A DNA stretch of 64,000 nucleotides from DASPJQ01 sp035299065 (lineage in GTDB: Bacteria > Bacteroidota > Bacteroidia > Flavobacteriales_D > UBA2798). Of the stretch, positions 18,133 through 26,815 are shown one piece after another. A program made the position numbers and the translations under genes. The DNA is taken from NCBI GenBank assembly GCA_035299065.1, contig DATGXI010000073.1, forward strand, positions 41,634 through 105,633. The letters are read 5' to 3'. Numbering within the stretch: the stretch's first letter is position 1; every line of letters starts with the position of its first letter. The notes under the pieces were generated by a model. It worked only from the letters and a program-made list of their open reading frames with translations. It ran no database searches and was not told the origin of the DNA.

Positions 18133-19348
18133 CTTCCTCAACTACTCGTTCAAGTAATTTTTCCTGCAATTCAGCATCCGCAACCAGGGTTACAAACACT
18201 CCATTATTTTCAATTTCTTCTTTTGCATTTATAAGGCTCTGAAGGCTTGCTTTTGCATAATACGAATCGTTGTCAAGTTTGTGCAGGGTTGCGTTCTTAA
18301 TTTTAACAGCACTGGCTCTTTGGCCGCTTAAAATTATGAATACATTCACATCATTGGTAAACCCATATTTACGCTGACTGGTTTTTTTATACTCATATTT
18401 GTATTTGTAGCTTCCAGCCGAAATATCAGACAACACAGCTGAACCTGTAGGATTTCCGCCTGCTCCTTTTCCAATAAACAATTGCTTGTCGCTGAACGAG
18501 GCTTCAACAATCACTCCGTTGTATTCATTTTCCACATTGAACAATAAATGTTCGGCTGTTATTAGTTGTGGAGCAACATACAAGGCTATTTCGTCTTCGG
18601 TAACCTTACCCACATGCGCAATGAGTTTGATTTTTGCGTTCAATTGTTTGGCCAGTTCAAAATCGTTTTTATGAATATGGCGAATACCTAAATTCAATAC
18701 ATCGCCCGGGCGTGTAAATACCCCATAACTATGGCCCGTTAAGATCTGTAACTTATACTTGGCATCATAACCGTCAACATCCAATGTAGGATCGGCCTCG
18801 GCAAAACCCAAACGTTTGGCGCGTGCAAGTGCAGTATCGTAATCCAGTCCTTCGTTAAATATTTTTGTAAGTATAAAATTGGTTGTGCCGTTAAATATAC
18901 CGCTAACGCCATTTAATGTTTCATTGTCATAATACTCCTCAAGCGTGCGAATAATAGGAATACTGCCACAAGCCGATGCTTCATACAATACAGCCTGGCC
19001 TGTTTCTTCCTGCAATTGAATGAGCTCGTTAAAATGTTCGGCAATCATTTTTTTATTGGCGGTAACAACATCTTTACCGTTTTTTAACGCGGTTTTGGTG
19101 ATTTCAAATGCATCGCCCGCATGGTTTATCAATTCCACCACCAGGTTTATGGAAGGGTCGTTCAGAATTTCATTCCTGTCAAAGGTAAACAGGTGTTTTT
19201 CCAAAGGGCGTTGCTTATGCTGGTCCTTCACACAAATGCGTTTTATTTCAGCTTTAATACCAGTGCTGTTCTTAAGTACATTGTACAATCCTTGCCCTAC
19301 GCAGCCAAAGCCAAATAAGCCAATATTCAAACTCTTTCTTGTTGTCAT
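18125..19348 (-). CDS. hom: Homoserine dehydrogenase
   Basis: This 407-residue enzyme reduces aspartate semialdehyde to homoserine with NAD(P)H. The Rossmann motif GLFGFGCVGQGL is at residues 10-21 and the substrate-binding block reads GIFNGTTNFILTKI, followed by LGFAEADPTLDVDGYDAKYK. It is monofunctional, without an aspartokinase domain. It starts 2 bp after the metX stop, so metX-hom form one operon feeding homoserine into O-acetylhomoserine for methionine synthesis. The C-terminal 90 residues form an additional ACT-like region common in hom proteins. The stop codon overlaps the convergent barrel gene. Confidence 0.95.
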   Translation of the reverse strand: MTTRKSLNIGLFGFGCVGQGLYNVLKNSTGIKAEIKRICVKDQHKQRPLEKHLFTFDRNEILNDPSINLVVELINHAGDAFEITKTALKNGKDVVTANKKMIAEHFNELIQLQEETGQAVLYEASACGSIPIIRTLEEYYDNETLNGVSGIFNGTTNFILTKIFNEGLDYDTALARAKRLGFAEADPTLDVDGYDAKYKLQILTGHSYGVFTRPGDVLNLGIRHIHKNDFELAKQLNAKIKLIAHVGKVTEDEIALYVAPQLITAEHLLFNVENEYNGVIVEASFSDKQLFIGKGAGGNPTGSAVLSDISAGSYKYKYEYKKTSQRKYGFTNDVNVFIILSGQRASAVKIKNATLHKLDNDSYYAKASLQSLINAKEEIENNGVFVTLVADAELQEKLLERVVEEAI

Positions 19349-19350
19349 TG

Positions 19351-20388
19351 TTAAAGTAATTCCTTAATTATTTCGGTTAGTTTTTTTACTTCTATTAAAA
19401 ATCCATCGTGCCCGTAAGAAGAATCTATTTCAACATACGTTGCTCCCGCAATGTGCTTTTGCAAAAATTGCTGTTCAACGGGTGGAAATAAAATATCAGA
19501 GGTTATACCAATACAAATGGTTTTTGCTTTAATGGTTGCCAATGCCTCTTCAACGCTTCCCCTGTTTCTGCCTACGTTATGCGAATCCATGGCTTTGCTA
19601 AGTGTCACGTATGAATATGCGTTGAACCTGTCAACCAGTTTGTCGCCCTGGTATTGCTGGTACCCCGCTGCATTGTACCCATCTGTTTTTTGTATGTCTT
19701 CTTCCTTTTGCGTTGCATTGTATGCGTTGTAGGTCCGGTAACTGATTAATGCAATGGACCGGGCTGCTTTCAATCCTTTTGCCCCTCCAGTTTCGGTATT
19801 GTGTGCATAGGTTTCATCGGCATAAATAGCCAGCCGCTGGCTTTCATTAAACGCAATACCGTAAGGTGAATGAAAGGCATTGGTTGCAAGCAATACCTGG
19901 TTTTGTATCCTGTTTGGCTGAATAATACTCCATTCCATTACCTGTTGCCCACCCAATGATCCGCCAATCAATAATTTTATTTTATCTATGCCCAGCTCAT
20001 CGGCCAGTAAAACATGTGCGTTTACCATGTCGCGCACGGTTACAAAGGGAAATTCGCTGTAATATTTTTTTCTGCGTTGGGCGTTGGGAGAAAGTGGTCC
20101 GGTTGTACCGTAACATGAACCAAGAATGTTTGCACAAACAATAAAATGTTTTGCAGGATCAATAATAAATCCTTCGCCAACCAAACCAGGCCACCACTCA
20201 ACTGGGTTTGCATTGGCTGTAAGCGCATGACAAACCCAAACCACGTTTGATTTATTGGCGTTCAACGTACCAAATGTTGTATAGGCTATTTCCAGTTGAG
20301 GAATAACGCCACCGCACTCCAGGTAAAATGCCTGGGCCGGCTTAAACACTTTTACGTTTTTATTTTTTTGAATTTCTATTGTTTTCAT
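19351..20388 (-). CDS. metX: Homoserine O-acetyltransferase
   Basis: This 345-residue alpha/beta-hydrolase-fold enzyme transfers acetyl from acetyl-CoA to homoserine. The nucleophile elbow GGSLGGQ holds the catalytic Ser144; the remaining triad is the Asp in ITSDILFPP and the His in SYGHDGF. Residues 50-60 (VWVCHALTANA) and 88-98 (ILGSCYGTTGP) are family hallmarks. It is the first gene of metX-hom and follows a roughly 500-nt leader carrying a SAM-I aptamer, a Cys-rich ORF and hairpins, so it is very likely regulated by methionine/SAM status. The start ATG follows an in-frame 18-codon ORF by a single AAA codon. Confidence 0.95.
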   Translation of the reverse strand: MKTIEIQKNKNVKVFKPAQAFYLECGGVIPQLEIAYTTFGTLNANKSNVVWVCHALTANANPVEWWPGLVGEGFIIDPAKHFIVCANILGSCYGTTGPLSPNAQRRKKYYSEFPFVTVRDMVNAHVLLADELGIDKIKLLIGGSLGGQQVMEWSIIQPNRIQNQVLLATNAFHSPYGIAFNESQRLAIYADETYAHNTETGGAKGLKAARSIALISYRTYNAYNATQKEEDIQKTDGYNAAGYQQYQGDKLVDRFNAYSYVTLSKAMDSHNVGRNRGSVEEALATIKAKTICIGITSDILFPPVEQQFLQKHIAGATYVEIDSSYGHDGFLIEVKKLTEIIKELL

Positions 20389-20391
20389 TTT

Positions 20392-20448
20392 TTACTTCTC
20401 CCAAACCATTTGGGAAATCACCCCTTGAGTTTTGGTGATTTCCTTCAT
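20392..20448 (-). CDS. 18-codon ORF immediately before metX, in the same frame
   Basis: ATG at 20448 opens MKEITKTQGVISQMVWEK and stops at TAA 20394-20392. One AAA codon separates that stop from the metX ATG. A ribosome finishing this ORF could restart on metX, and the ORF spans a strong hairpin. Whether it is translated is unknown; a chance ORF is possible. Confidence 0.35.
   Translation of the reverse strand: MKEITKTQGVISQMVWEK
20400..20443 (-). promoter_or_regulatory. Overlapping hairpins covering the metX ribosome-binding region
   Basis: A perfect 10-bp stem joins 20413-20422 with 20434-20443 around an 11-nt loop. A second perfect 6-bp stem (20400-20405 with 20409-20414, 3-nt loop) uses two of the same bases, so both cannot fully form together. 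On the RNA the second stem overlaps GGGAGAAG (20402-20395), the only purine-rich stretch near the metX ATG. There is no U-tract, so it is not a standard terminator; control of initiation is more likely. Confidence 0.55.
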
Positions 20449-20568
20449 GATTTTACTATATAAACTAAATAAACAAACATGCCTGCCGTGATAAATTTTA
20501 AGTGACAACAACGCACATGCTGGTGTGCCTGCAGTAATCAAAGTAAAATTTACGTAAATATTACCTGC

Positions 20569-20712
20569 TTACAGTATGCAACAGCACATGTAACAACAGG
20601 TTTGTCCTGTAAGGGACTTTTTTGTATTAAGGCGTTTAGCCGGAGCGTTGGTTAGTTTTTTACTCACAGCACTTATTTTTCCAGTGGTGTTCGTGAATAC
20701 TGCGTATTTCAT
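20569..20712 (-). CDS. Cys-rich 47-codon leader ORF
   Basis: The ORF begins at ATG 20712, just 7 nt after the SAM-I aptamer, and encodes 47 residues: a Lys/Thr/Asn-rich body and a C-terminal CCYMCCCIL (Cys codons at 20598-20593 and 20586-20578). Five Cys in seven codons is a strong deviation from local composition. The codons are enclosed by CTTACAG (20613-20607) and CTGTAAG (20574-20568), which can pair; the first arm can instead pair as ACAGG with CCTGT just downstream. This is the layout of an attenuation leader peptide sensing charged tRNA-Cys. A decayed remnant of a former gene is an alternative. It is not likely to be a functional enzyme. Confidence 0.5.
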   Translation of the reverse strand: MKYAVFTNTTGKISAVSKKLTNAPAKRLNTKKSLTGQTCCYMCCCIL

Positions 20713-20718
20713 TTTTTC

Positions 20719-20866
20719 ACTTTTTATATTTCCTTTCCTGGTTTTTCCAGGCTTAGGTAGGAATTGGCACCTTTTCAATCTCAAATTTAAAATTTCAAAT
20801 CTTAAATTTTCAGCGGTTGCCAGAGGGTCTGTGAGCCTATTCTCTCGCCTCTTCTGTATAATCAGT
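20719..20866 (-). promoter_or_regulatory. SAM-I (S-box) riboswitch aptamer
   Basis: On the minus strand all S-box signatures are present in order: P1 5' strand TTATA, P2 AGAGG pairing with CCTCT, the invariant GGCAACC (20821-20815), an AT-rich P3, GGTGCCAATTCC (20771-20760), P4 CCTGG-AAAAA-CCAGG (20751-20737) and P1 3' strand TATAA. SAM-I binds S-adenosylmethionine and shuts off methionine genes. No U-tract terminator follows, so control may act on translation of the Cys-rich ORF that starts 7 nt later, or on downstream folding. The first enzyme gene downstream is metX. Confidence 0.88.
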
Positions 20867-20893
20867 TACTCTTACATAACCGAAAGACAAGCA

Positions 20894-20901
20894 CAAAAGT
20901 A
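20894..20901 (-). promoter_or_regulatory. TACTTTTG -7 box of the metX-hom leader
   Basis: A perfect TAnnTTTG lies 27 bp upstream of the SAM-I P1 stem on the minus strand, placing the start of transcription just ahead of the aptamer. No clear TTG partner is visible upstream. Confidence 0.5.
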
Positions 20902-21010
20902 GCCCTTTTTTAAATTGATCGTGAAAAAATTTGCAGATTTTGAATAATTAGGTTGATTTACAGCTTGTTGTGATGGTTTGCCGATCCTTGCACGATTTAG
21001 AGCTAAACCA

Positions 21011-23335
21011 TTAATTAACCGCCAACGCTTTTTTAAATTCACGTGGCCCTTCACACATGCTTAAACTTTCCCTGTAAACCTCAGTATCGCTATACGTGTT
21101 AAGGAATAAATTAATGTAGCGGTTGTTGCTGTGTGTTGATTTAAGGTAGTTGGCTTCACGGTAGTTTTCTTTGTATTGCAAACAGACCTGCATCATTAAA
21201 CAACACGTGGCTTTTACTTCACGGTCGGTAGCTTTATCAAACACCGATTTATACGCTTTAAATGCGCTTTTACAGGCAAAAAAATCATCGCCAAATTCCT
21301 TCCAGTAACCATACCCATAGGACTCCCAGGAATTGCGCGAAACAACCCAGGAATTGCCATGCGTGGTCATGTTAAACAGGGCATGTGCCAATGCCAATTG
21401 TGCCTGCAGTCCCTTTTTACCCCCACGCTTCACCAACCTGGCCAGTTTGGCTGCCTTTAAAGCAAATGTGTATTTGTTGTAGCGTACCGAATCAAATGCG
21501 GTGTGCCGGTGACTGTGGTCAAACTCGGCATGAAACGGATTTGCATCCATGTACTGGTTGTAATCATTCCACTCGTTTTTATTGTCTTTCCAAAAAATAG
21601 CTGGCACAGGTTTAAGGACTACCACTGCTTTTTCCCAGGCTTGCTCACGCAAATACAATGAACCTGTCCATTCACGCAACGAGTTCATCTTTTTTTTGTC
21701 AGCTATAAATTTTGCCAGCAAAAATTCTTCAAACCCGGTTCGTTCTTTTTTCGCCAGTAAGTGCATAATTGAATCGGCTGTTGTGGTGTTGCCATGTTCG
21801 GTTAAATAGGTAATCCAGCTTGAAGAAAACGAATCGTGGTACGCGCGTGATGAATAATCATATACCAGGTTTTCCAAATGAGATACCAGCAATGCCGCCC
21901 TGTGAAGTTTTTTACTTTTACGCAGGCAATTTGCGGTATACATAACCAACCTTTCTTTCAGGCGTGCTCTTTCTTTAATGTGTGATTGATCAAGTTGTTT
22001 GTACAGTTCAATGAAATCGGCCTCACTGCTTGAGCCAAAGTTACCACGTGCACTGGTTTCAATTAAAAAACGTGTGAGCTGGTATTGCTCACCATAGGTT
22101 GTACCACTGTCAAACGTACTCTGGTTAAGGTATTTTCGTGCCATGGTATAATTCCCTCTTGTAAAAGCCAGGTGTGCAGCTGCAAGGCGCCAAAAACGCT
22201 TGTGCTTTACTTTATCACTTTGCAGGGCTTTGTATAAAAATGCCTGGAATTTACGCGCGTATTCCATGTCATGCAAACGTGCGGTATCATACATCCACGG
22301 CTGATAATCTACACTTTCAGGTATGTTCAATGCCCTTACCGAGGCGCTAAACCCGGTTATGGGTTTTGTAAGTATCCAGTCTTCACATTTATTGATCTCA
22401 CGGCATACCAGTAATTGCAATAACTCATTGTTGGGATTTTCACGCCAGGCGCTTTCAATAAATGGTAATGCATGCTGCGGCTGGTTAAGCGCATGCAAAA
22501 CATATATATTTGAACGTACCCTTTTATCCTGCACACATTTTATGGAAGAATACAGGTGTTTTGTATTGAACAGCCTTACTGCCGGCATTAATTTTTCGCG
22601 ACTGCCTTCAATGCTTCGCGCAAAATGTATGTTGTACTGTTCAGGAGTATTTGCATCCAGGTAAAACCAAGCCCAGGAGTCAATAATAGATCCGTCCTGG
22701 TTTTTTTCCATATACCGTTTTGCCTCTTCATGCGCCCCTGGTTCAATTGCCCCGTAATGGTTTAGTTTGATCATTAAAAAAGCCCAGCGTTTTTTCAGAA
22801 AACTATTTTTGCATTGGACGAAAGCCCGGTATGAATCAAAATCCAGCCCTTCTTTATTTTTGTAATCACCCATGTCCTCGGTCCACGGATCATCTTTCCA
22901 ACCACAATTCACTTCAATGGTCTTGGCAAAATTCATGTATTTCCTGTAGGCTTGGTTTTTTTTTGCCAATAAGAACTGAATAAATGTGTTCTGGTAAAAC
23001 CTTTTTTTACTGTAGGAGCCTTTTTGCGTTTCCGGAAATTTTCCTGCTGGCATGTTATACAGGACTTCGTACACATCTTTAACGGTAACCGACTTCCCGC
23101 AATGTTGTACCCATTCATTGCAATTGCGCATACGGTCATATTCCTGTGCCCGCTCATTGCTTTTTTCATCGTTGTCAAACGTAAAGTAAAAATCCTGGTA
23201 ATGTTGGTTCAAGGCATTGAACGGAAGGAAAAAAGCAATCCTGTAGTCATCACCAAGCGCATAATATGCACAGGGCTTAGCTGTAAAAACCATAAACAAA
23301 CTAATTGACAGTAGCTTTAATGCCTTCCAGTTCAT
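21011..23335 (-). CDS. Large secreted TPR-like protein of unknown function
   Basis: From the ATG at 23335 the protein is 774 residues. It starts with a signal-like helix (NWKALKLLSISLFMVF) and a mature region beginning YYALGDDYRIAFFLP. The rest is helical, aromatic-rich and divided into TPR-like pairs (for example FWRLAAAHLAFTRGNYTMAR, and the C-terminal CCLMMQVCLQYKENYREANY). No catalytic motif is visible. Its start overlaps the 3' end of the upstream lipoprotein gene by 35 bp, so the two form a coupled pair found together. Alternative starts at 23368 (longer) or 23293 (no overlap but no positive N-region) are less likely. Confidence 0.7.
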   Translation of the reverse strand: MNWKALKLLSISLFMVFTAKPCAYYALGDDYRIAFFLPFNALNQHYQDFYFTFDNDEKSNERAQEYDRMRNCNEWVQHCGKSVTVKDVYEVLYNMPAGKFPETQKGSYSKKRFYQNTFIQFLLAKKNQAYRKYMNFAKTIEVNCGWKDDPWTEDMGDYKNKEGLDFDSYRAFVQCKNSFLKKRWAFLMIKLNHYGAIEPGAHEEAKRYMEKNQDGSIIDSWAWFYLDANTPEQYNIHFARSIEGSREKLMPAVRLFNTKHLYSSIKCVQDKRVRSNIYVLHALNQPQHALPFIESAWRENPNNELLQLLVCREINKCEDWILTKPITGFSASVRALNIPESVDYQPWMYDTARLHDMEYARKFQAFLYKALQSDKVKHKRFWRLAAAHLAFTRGNYTMARKYLNQSTFDSGTTYGEQYQLTRFLIETSARGNFGSSSEADFIELYKQLDQSHIKERARLKERLVMYTANCLRKSKKLHRAALLVSHLENLVYDYSSRAYHDSFSSSWITYLTEHGNTTTADSIMHLLAKKERTGFEEFLLAKFIADKKKMNSLREWTGSLYLREQAWEKAVVVLKPVPAIFWKDNKNEWNDYNQYMDANPFHAEFDHSHRHTAFDSVRYNKYTFALKAAKLARLVKRGGKKGLQAQLALAHALFNMTTHGNSWVVSRNSWESYGYGYWKEFGDDFFACKSAFKAYKSVFDKATDREVKATCCLMMQVCLQYKENYREANYLKSTHSNNRYINLFLNTYSDTEVYRESLSMCEGPREFKKALAVN

Positions 23336-24380
23336 ATGCCTTGTATTGTTGAGTATAGGTTTGGTCAAGGTGATAAAACACCACGTTATAATTTTCGGTA
23401 TTCACACATTCCTGCAAAAGTTGGGCTGCCTCAAACAAATCCTTGCGTGAAAATTTGTCGTAAACCACTTTTGTACCTTCATACATGTTTTCTTTTGCCG
23501 AAGGGTAATCCCAGTCAGAGGTTAATTTTGGGACCTGCTCCTTTGCTGGTCTTACTTCCCAGGTATATTTGCCTGTTTTTTTCATCCAACTCTTATCCTG
23601 CAATTCCTGCATGCGGTAATGATCAATAAACTCTATGAAATTTCCATCCTCATTGTATTTCCTGGCCTGGTCATACAAAGGCAGGGCAAAATCCATAGGC
23701 AATGGATATTTTTCATTTGCCCCAAGGTACTGTTTGCCTGTGGTGTTGTTCAGAACATAGTTTTGAGGCGAATATTCGGCTAATTCCCCCATGTTGTAGT
23801 ACATGAGCATAACCCTGTCAGCAGGCGGTATCCCCGATTTTTTTCGGTATTTATACTGGTGCAGGCGCAGGGTTACCGACACTTTTGCGGGATCAACAGC
23901 GGCTTTAAATTCTTTTACAAATGCAAAATATACATCGCGGTTGGTTTGTGTCCAGTCACAGTCCAATTGAAATTCATGTATGTTTTTTTTCCCGTTCCTA
24001 CCCGCCATGCGGTTTATTTTTGCCACCATCAGTGAAACATATTTTTCCCGTTCAGCTTTTGTTTCAAGTTGCTCCAATGCGTAATTGGTAATATAAACAA
24101 CAGGCACAACTTCAATATTGGCCGGGAATTGCTGTTTGCTTTGCAAACGGCCTACAGGCTCAAGGGTATAATTGTCATTTGAATACCACCTGGTGTCAAG
24201 GTCAAAAAAACGCACGTACAAGCGTTGGGCATGGGTTTCGTCCAATAATTTTTTTTCGGCATAGCTGGGTTCAAAGCTGGTGCGCCAATAATAAAAGCCC
24301 ATTTTAGCATTGTTGCCCGACCCGGCCGAACGACAACCAGCCCAACTTAAAAAAACACATATGACAATAGCAAGCCGCAC
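23301..24380 (-). CDS. Lipoprotein with TIM-barrel-like (glycosidase-like) fold, unknown function
   Basis: This 359-residue protein has a lipoprotein signal peptide ending WAG-Cys16. The mature part begins MGFYYWRTSFEPSYAEKKLL and contains strands typical of TIM barrels: RLYVRFFDLD, EVVPVVYITN, HEFQLDCDWT, VSVTLRLHQYK and RVMLMYYNMG. The Asp-rich strand (QLDCDWT) lies where GH18/DUF3142-like proteins hold acidic catalytic residues. I infer a carbohydrate-binding or hydrolase-like role but cannot name an activity. It is the first gene of a pair with the large TPR-like protein. Confidence 0.65.
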   Translation of the reverse strand: MRLAIVICVFLSWAGCRSAGSGNNAKMGFYYWRTSFEPSYAEKKLLDETHAQRLYVRFFDLDTRWYSNDNYTLEPVGRLQSKQQFPANIEVVPVVYITNYALEQLETKAEREKYVSLMVAKINRMAGRNGKKNIHEFQLDCDWTQTNRDVYFAFVKEFKAAVDPAKVSVTLRLHQYKYRKKSGIPPADRVMLMYYNMGELAEYSPQNYVLNNTTGKQYLGANEKYPLPMDFALPLYDQARKYNEDGNFIEFIDHYRMQELQDKSWMKKTGKYTWEVRPAKEQVPKLTSDWDYPSAKENMYEGTKVVYDKFSRKDLFEAAQLLQECVNTENYNVVFYHLDQTYTQQYKAYELEGIKATVN

Positions 24381-24520
24381 AATGGTTCAAATATCATTCT
24401 TTCATTGCTATTTGCAGTTCATACATTAGTATCTGTTCCCATCGTTTTATTATATGTGTTCATAACACCTTTATCCGATAATTCAGAAGTGGAAGGGTAT
24501 GCCCATCTTTAAAAACTCGA

Positions 24521-25840
24521 TTATTCCTTTAGAAATTTGAAGGCGTGGATGCCATTGACCAGGACAACATAAAAACCAGGCTCAAGTGCTGATACATCCA
24601 GTTTGTTTGATCTTGTTTCGCTTAAAACACTGCCATGAGCAGTATATAGTTTCACCGCCTCCACACTGCCCTCTATCGTCAATTCGGTTTTTACGGGATT
24701 GGGATAAATAGCAAACGTGTTTTTTTCTGCGAATTCATACACACTGGTTACATCACAAATTTTTGAGATTTTGCCCGCATTTATTTCACATACGTAAACA
24801 CACTCATCAATGCCTTGTTCAATATCGGTAAGGTTTAAAAAGCCTGTTCCGGGTAAAGGGGTACGTGACACAACCTGGTCGTAAACCGGAGCATTGCCCA
24901 AAACCACATCCGTTATTTTTCCATTGTTATAGTCTACAATTAATGCATGATTGGTAATTTCAGGCATAATTGTTCCTGTATAAATAATTATGCCTGTTAA
25001 AGCGGGTACAGCTGCTCCAAAAACGTCAAGTGGCACTTCAAAACCGGTACAGGTTCCTGATACGCCTTCGCATAAAGGCCACCCATAATTTTTACCTTTT
25101 TCCAACATGTTTAATTCATCAAAAGCACTTACCCCATTCTCCGTAGCGTACAATGAATCATTCATCCCGCTAAAGGTAAAGTCAAATGAATTACGCAAAC
25201 CCATGACCCAAATGCGGTCATCATGACCGGTTGCCGGATTTCCATCGTCATAAAAAGGATTGTCGGTTGGAATTGACCCATCGGTTCCAATGCGCAGCAT
25301 TTTACCATTCCACCTGGTGGTGTCTTGCGCATCGGCTCCCACTCCTTTATCGCCTATGCTAATGTAAAGGTGACCAGGGTCACCTGGCCGCACATGAATA
25401 TTTCCACCTGTATGGTAGCTGGCCGAAAAGGCATCAGGTAAATTTAAAATTACCTGCGGACTTGTTCCCACACCGCTTACCTCGGTAAAACGCACTACAC
25501 GTATGCTGGCTGGCGATAAATGGTTGTAAAAAACATATACATAGTGATTGGCGTTAAAATTCAAATCCGTGCAAACTCCCAACACACCTTTTTCGCCAGC
25601 TGTTTCGGTCGAATCGGTAAAATCCCACAAATTGTTTTGGAAAGTACCCGCTGCATCATACGTTTTTATAATTGAGGGATACGAAGGTGCATAACCCTTG
25701 CATGCAATAAAAAAACGTCCGTCAGGCGCAATGGTAAATCCAACCGGAAGGGGTAAACCGCTTATAAAGGTTGAAAACACTACCTGCGCTCTTGCGGAAA
25801 TGGTTATAATGACCAGGAATAAACAAATTGTTTTTTTCAT
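24521..25840 (-). CDS. PQQ-dependent sugar dehydrogenase-like protein, T9SS type A cargo
   Basis: This 439-residue secreted protein has a signal peptide ending ARAQ. The middle is a six-bladed glucose/sorbosone dehydrogenase-like propeller: VGFTIAPDGRFFIACKG, EKGVLGVCTDLNF, HTGGNIHVRPGD (with the family His), YISIGDKGVG, GKMLRIGTDGSIPTDNPF, GLRNSFDFTFS and ENGVSAFDELNML. The C-terminal 75 residues form a type A sorting domain (YPNPVKTELTIEG and LEPGFYVVLVNG). It resembles the protein at 28164-29567, which has the same design. Sugar oxidation at the cell surface is inferred from the fold; the substrate is unknown. An imperfect TAACTTTA box lies 9 bp upstream. Confidence 0.88.
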   Translation of the reverse strand: MKKTICLFLVIITISARAQVVFSTFISGLPLPVGFTIAPDGRFFIACKGYAPSYPSIIKTYDAAGTFQNNLWDFTDSTETAGEKGVLGVCTDLNFNANHYVYVFYNHLSPASIRVVRFTEVSGVGTSPQVILNLPDAFSASYHTGGNIHVRPGDPGHLYISIGDKGVGADAQDTTRWNGKMLRIGTDGSIPTDNPFYDDGNPATGHDDRIWVMGLRNSFDFTFSGMNDSLYATENGVSAFDELNMLEKGKNYGWPLCEGVSGTCTGFEVPLDVFGAAVPALTGIIIYTGTIMPEITNHALIVDYNNGKITDVVLGNAPVYDQVVSRTPLPGTGFLNLTDIEQGIDECVYVCEINAGKISKICDVTSVYEFAEKNTFAIYPNPVKTELTIEGSVEAVKLYTAHGSVLSETRSNKLDVSALEPGFYVVLVNGIHAFKFLKE

Positions 25841-26007
25841 AGGTATTGGTAAAGTTAACCATACGTAAATTATTAAACCAGCACAAAAACGCAGGAAAAG
25901 CGCATTTATTAACCGGCCGGATATAAATAGCTGTTAATTACCACTCAAAAAACCGGTGAAGCGATTGGTAGTTAGGCTTTTTAAGAAAATAAGGAAGTCT
26001 GATTATT

Positions 26008-26532
26008 TTATTTCTTGAGAACAATCACAGGAGGTAATTTGCTTGCCTCAGCTGCCGGAATGAACTTGATTGAGCTTGTGTTTACACAATGGCGTATGTT
26101 TTTATCAGTGAACCCTTCGCCTTCAAAAACATGGCCTAAATGCCCCTGGCAATTGTTACAAATGATTTCAATGCGGTAACCATCTTCATCGGCAACACGT
26201 TTGACAGCGCCTTTAATTTCATCGTCAAAACTAGGCCATCCACAATGCGATTCAAACTTATCTTCGGAATGGTAAAGGGGATTATTGCATTGCCGACATA
26301 TGTAAACACCTTTGTCTTTTTTCAAATAATACTCGCCCGTAAACGCCCTGTCAGTAGCTTTATTCACCAATACATTTTTTTCTTGTGTCGTTAATTCATT
26401 GTAGTGTGATCTTTCTTCCTTTGCTGGTTCCATATGGGTTGTTTTGGTTTGGGTTGAATCAGGCTTTTGTCCCTTGCAGGCTATAAAGCTAAACATCGAG
26501 GCAATTGATAGAATTAAAAAACGCGTTCTCAT
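26008..26532 (-). CDS. msrB: Peptide-methionine (R)-S-oxide reductase MsrB, lipoprotein
   Basis: This 174-residue protein repairs oxidised methionine (R-sulfoxide) with thioredoxin-like reductants. A lipoprotein signal peptide ends FIA-Cys19, then a linker and the MsrB domain: zinc ligands CRQC and CNNC, the core motif HCGWPSFDD, GHLGHVFEG and the catalytic RHCVNTSSIKF near the C-terminus. The lipid anchor places it in the periplasm, for repair of exported proteins. It is a single gene with a TATATTTT box (26552-26545) upstream. It was called by complete motif agreement. Confidence 0.95.
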   Translation of the reverse strand: MRTRFLILSIASMFSFIACKGQKPDSTQTKTTHMEPAKEERSHYNELTTQEKNVLVNKATDRAFTGEYYLKKDKGVYICRQCNNPLYHSEDKFESHCGWPSFDDEIKGAVKRVADEDGYRIEIICNNCQGHLGHVFEGEGFTDKNIRHCVNTSSIKFIPAAEASKLPPVIVLKK

Positions 26533-26544
26533 TTTTTTATTTTG

Positions 26545-26552
26545 AAAATATA
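26545..26552 (-). promoter_or_regulatory. Likely msrB -7 box (TATATTTT)
   Basis: TATATTTT lies 12 bp upstream of the msrB start on the minus strand and matches TAnnTTTG except in the last base. Confidence 0.35.
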
Positions 26553-26815
26553 CGGTTTATTGCCCTTTGCAGATTGTTAAAATGGTGTAAAAACACATTG
26601 CCTTTATGTATTCATAAGTGATACAACTACTTAATCAACTCCAAAAACTTCAATTTTAATTGATTTTTATGCGCGTGTTTGTGGGCAATAACTGGATCTA
26701 TTCAAAAACTGTTAAAAGCGTTAAATTAATATACCGTTGCTTAAAACGTGTGAATTGTGTAAGCTTTTTACGTAGGGTTAACGGTAAATTCGTGAAATTT
26801 TAACGCTAACTCCCA

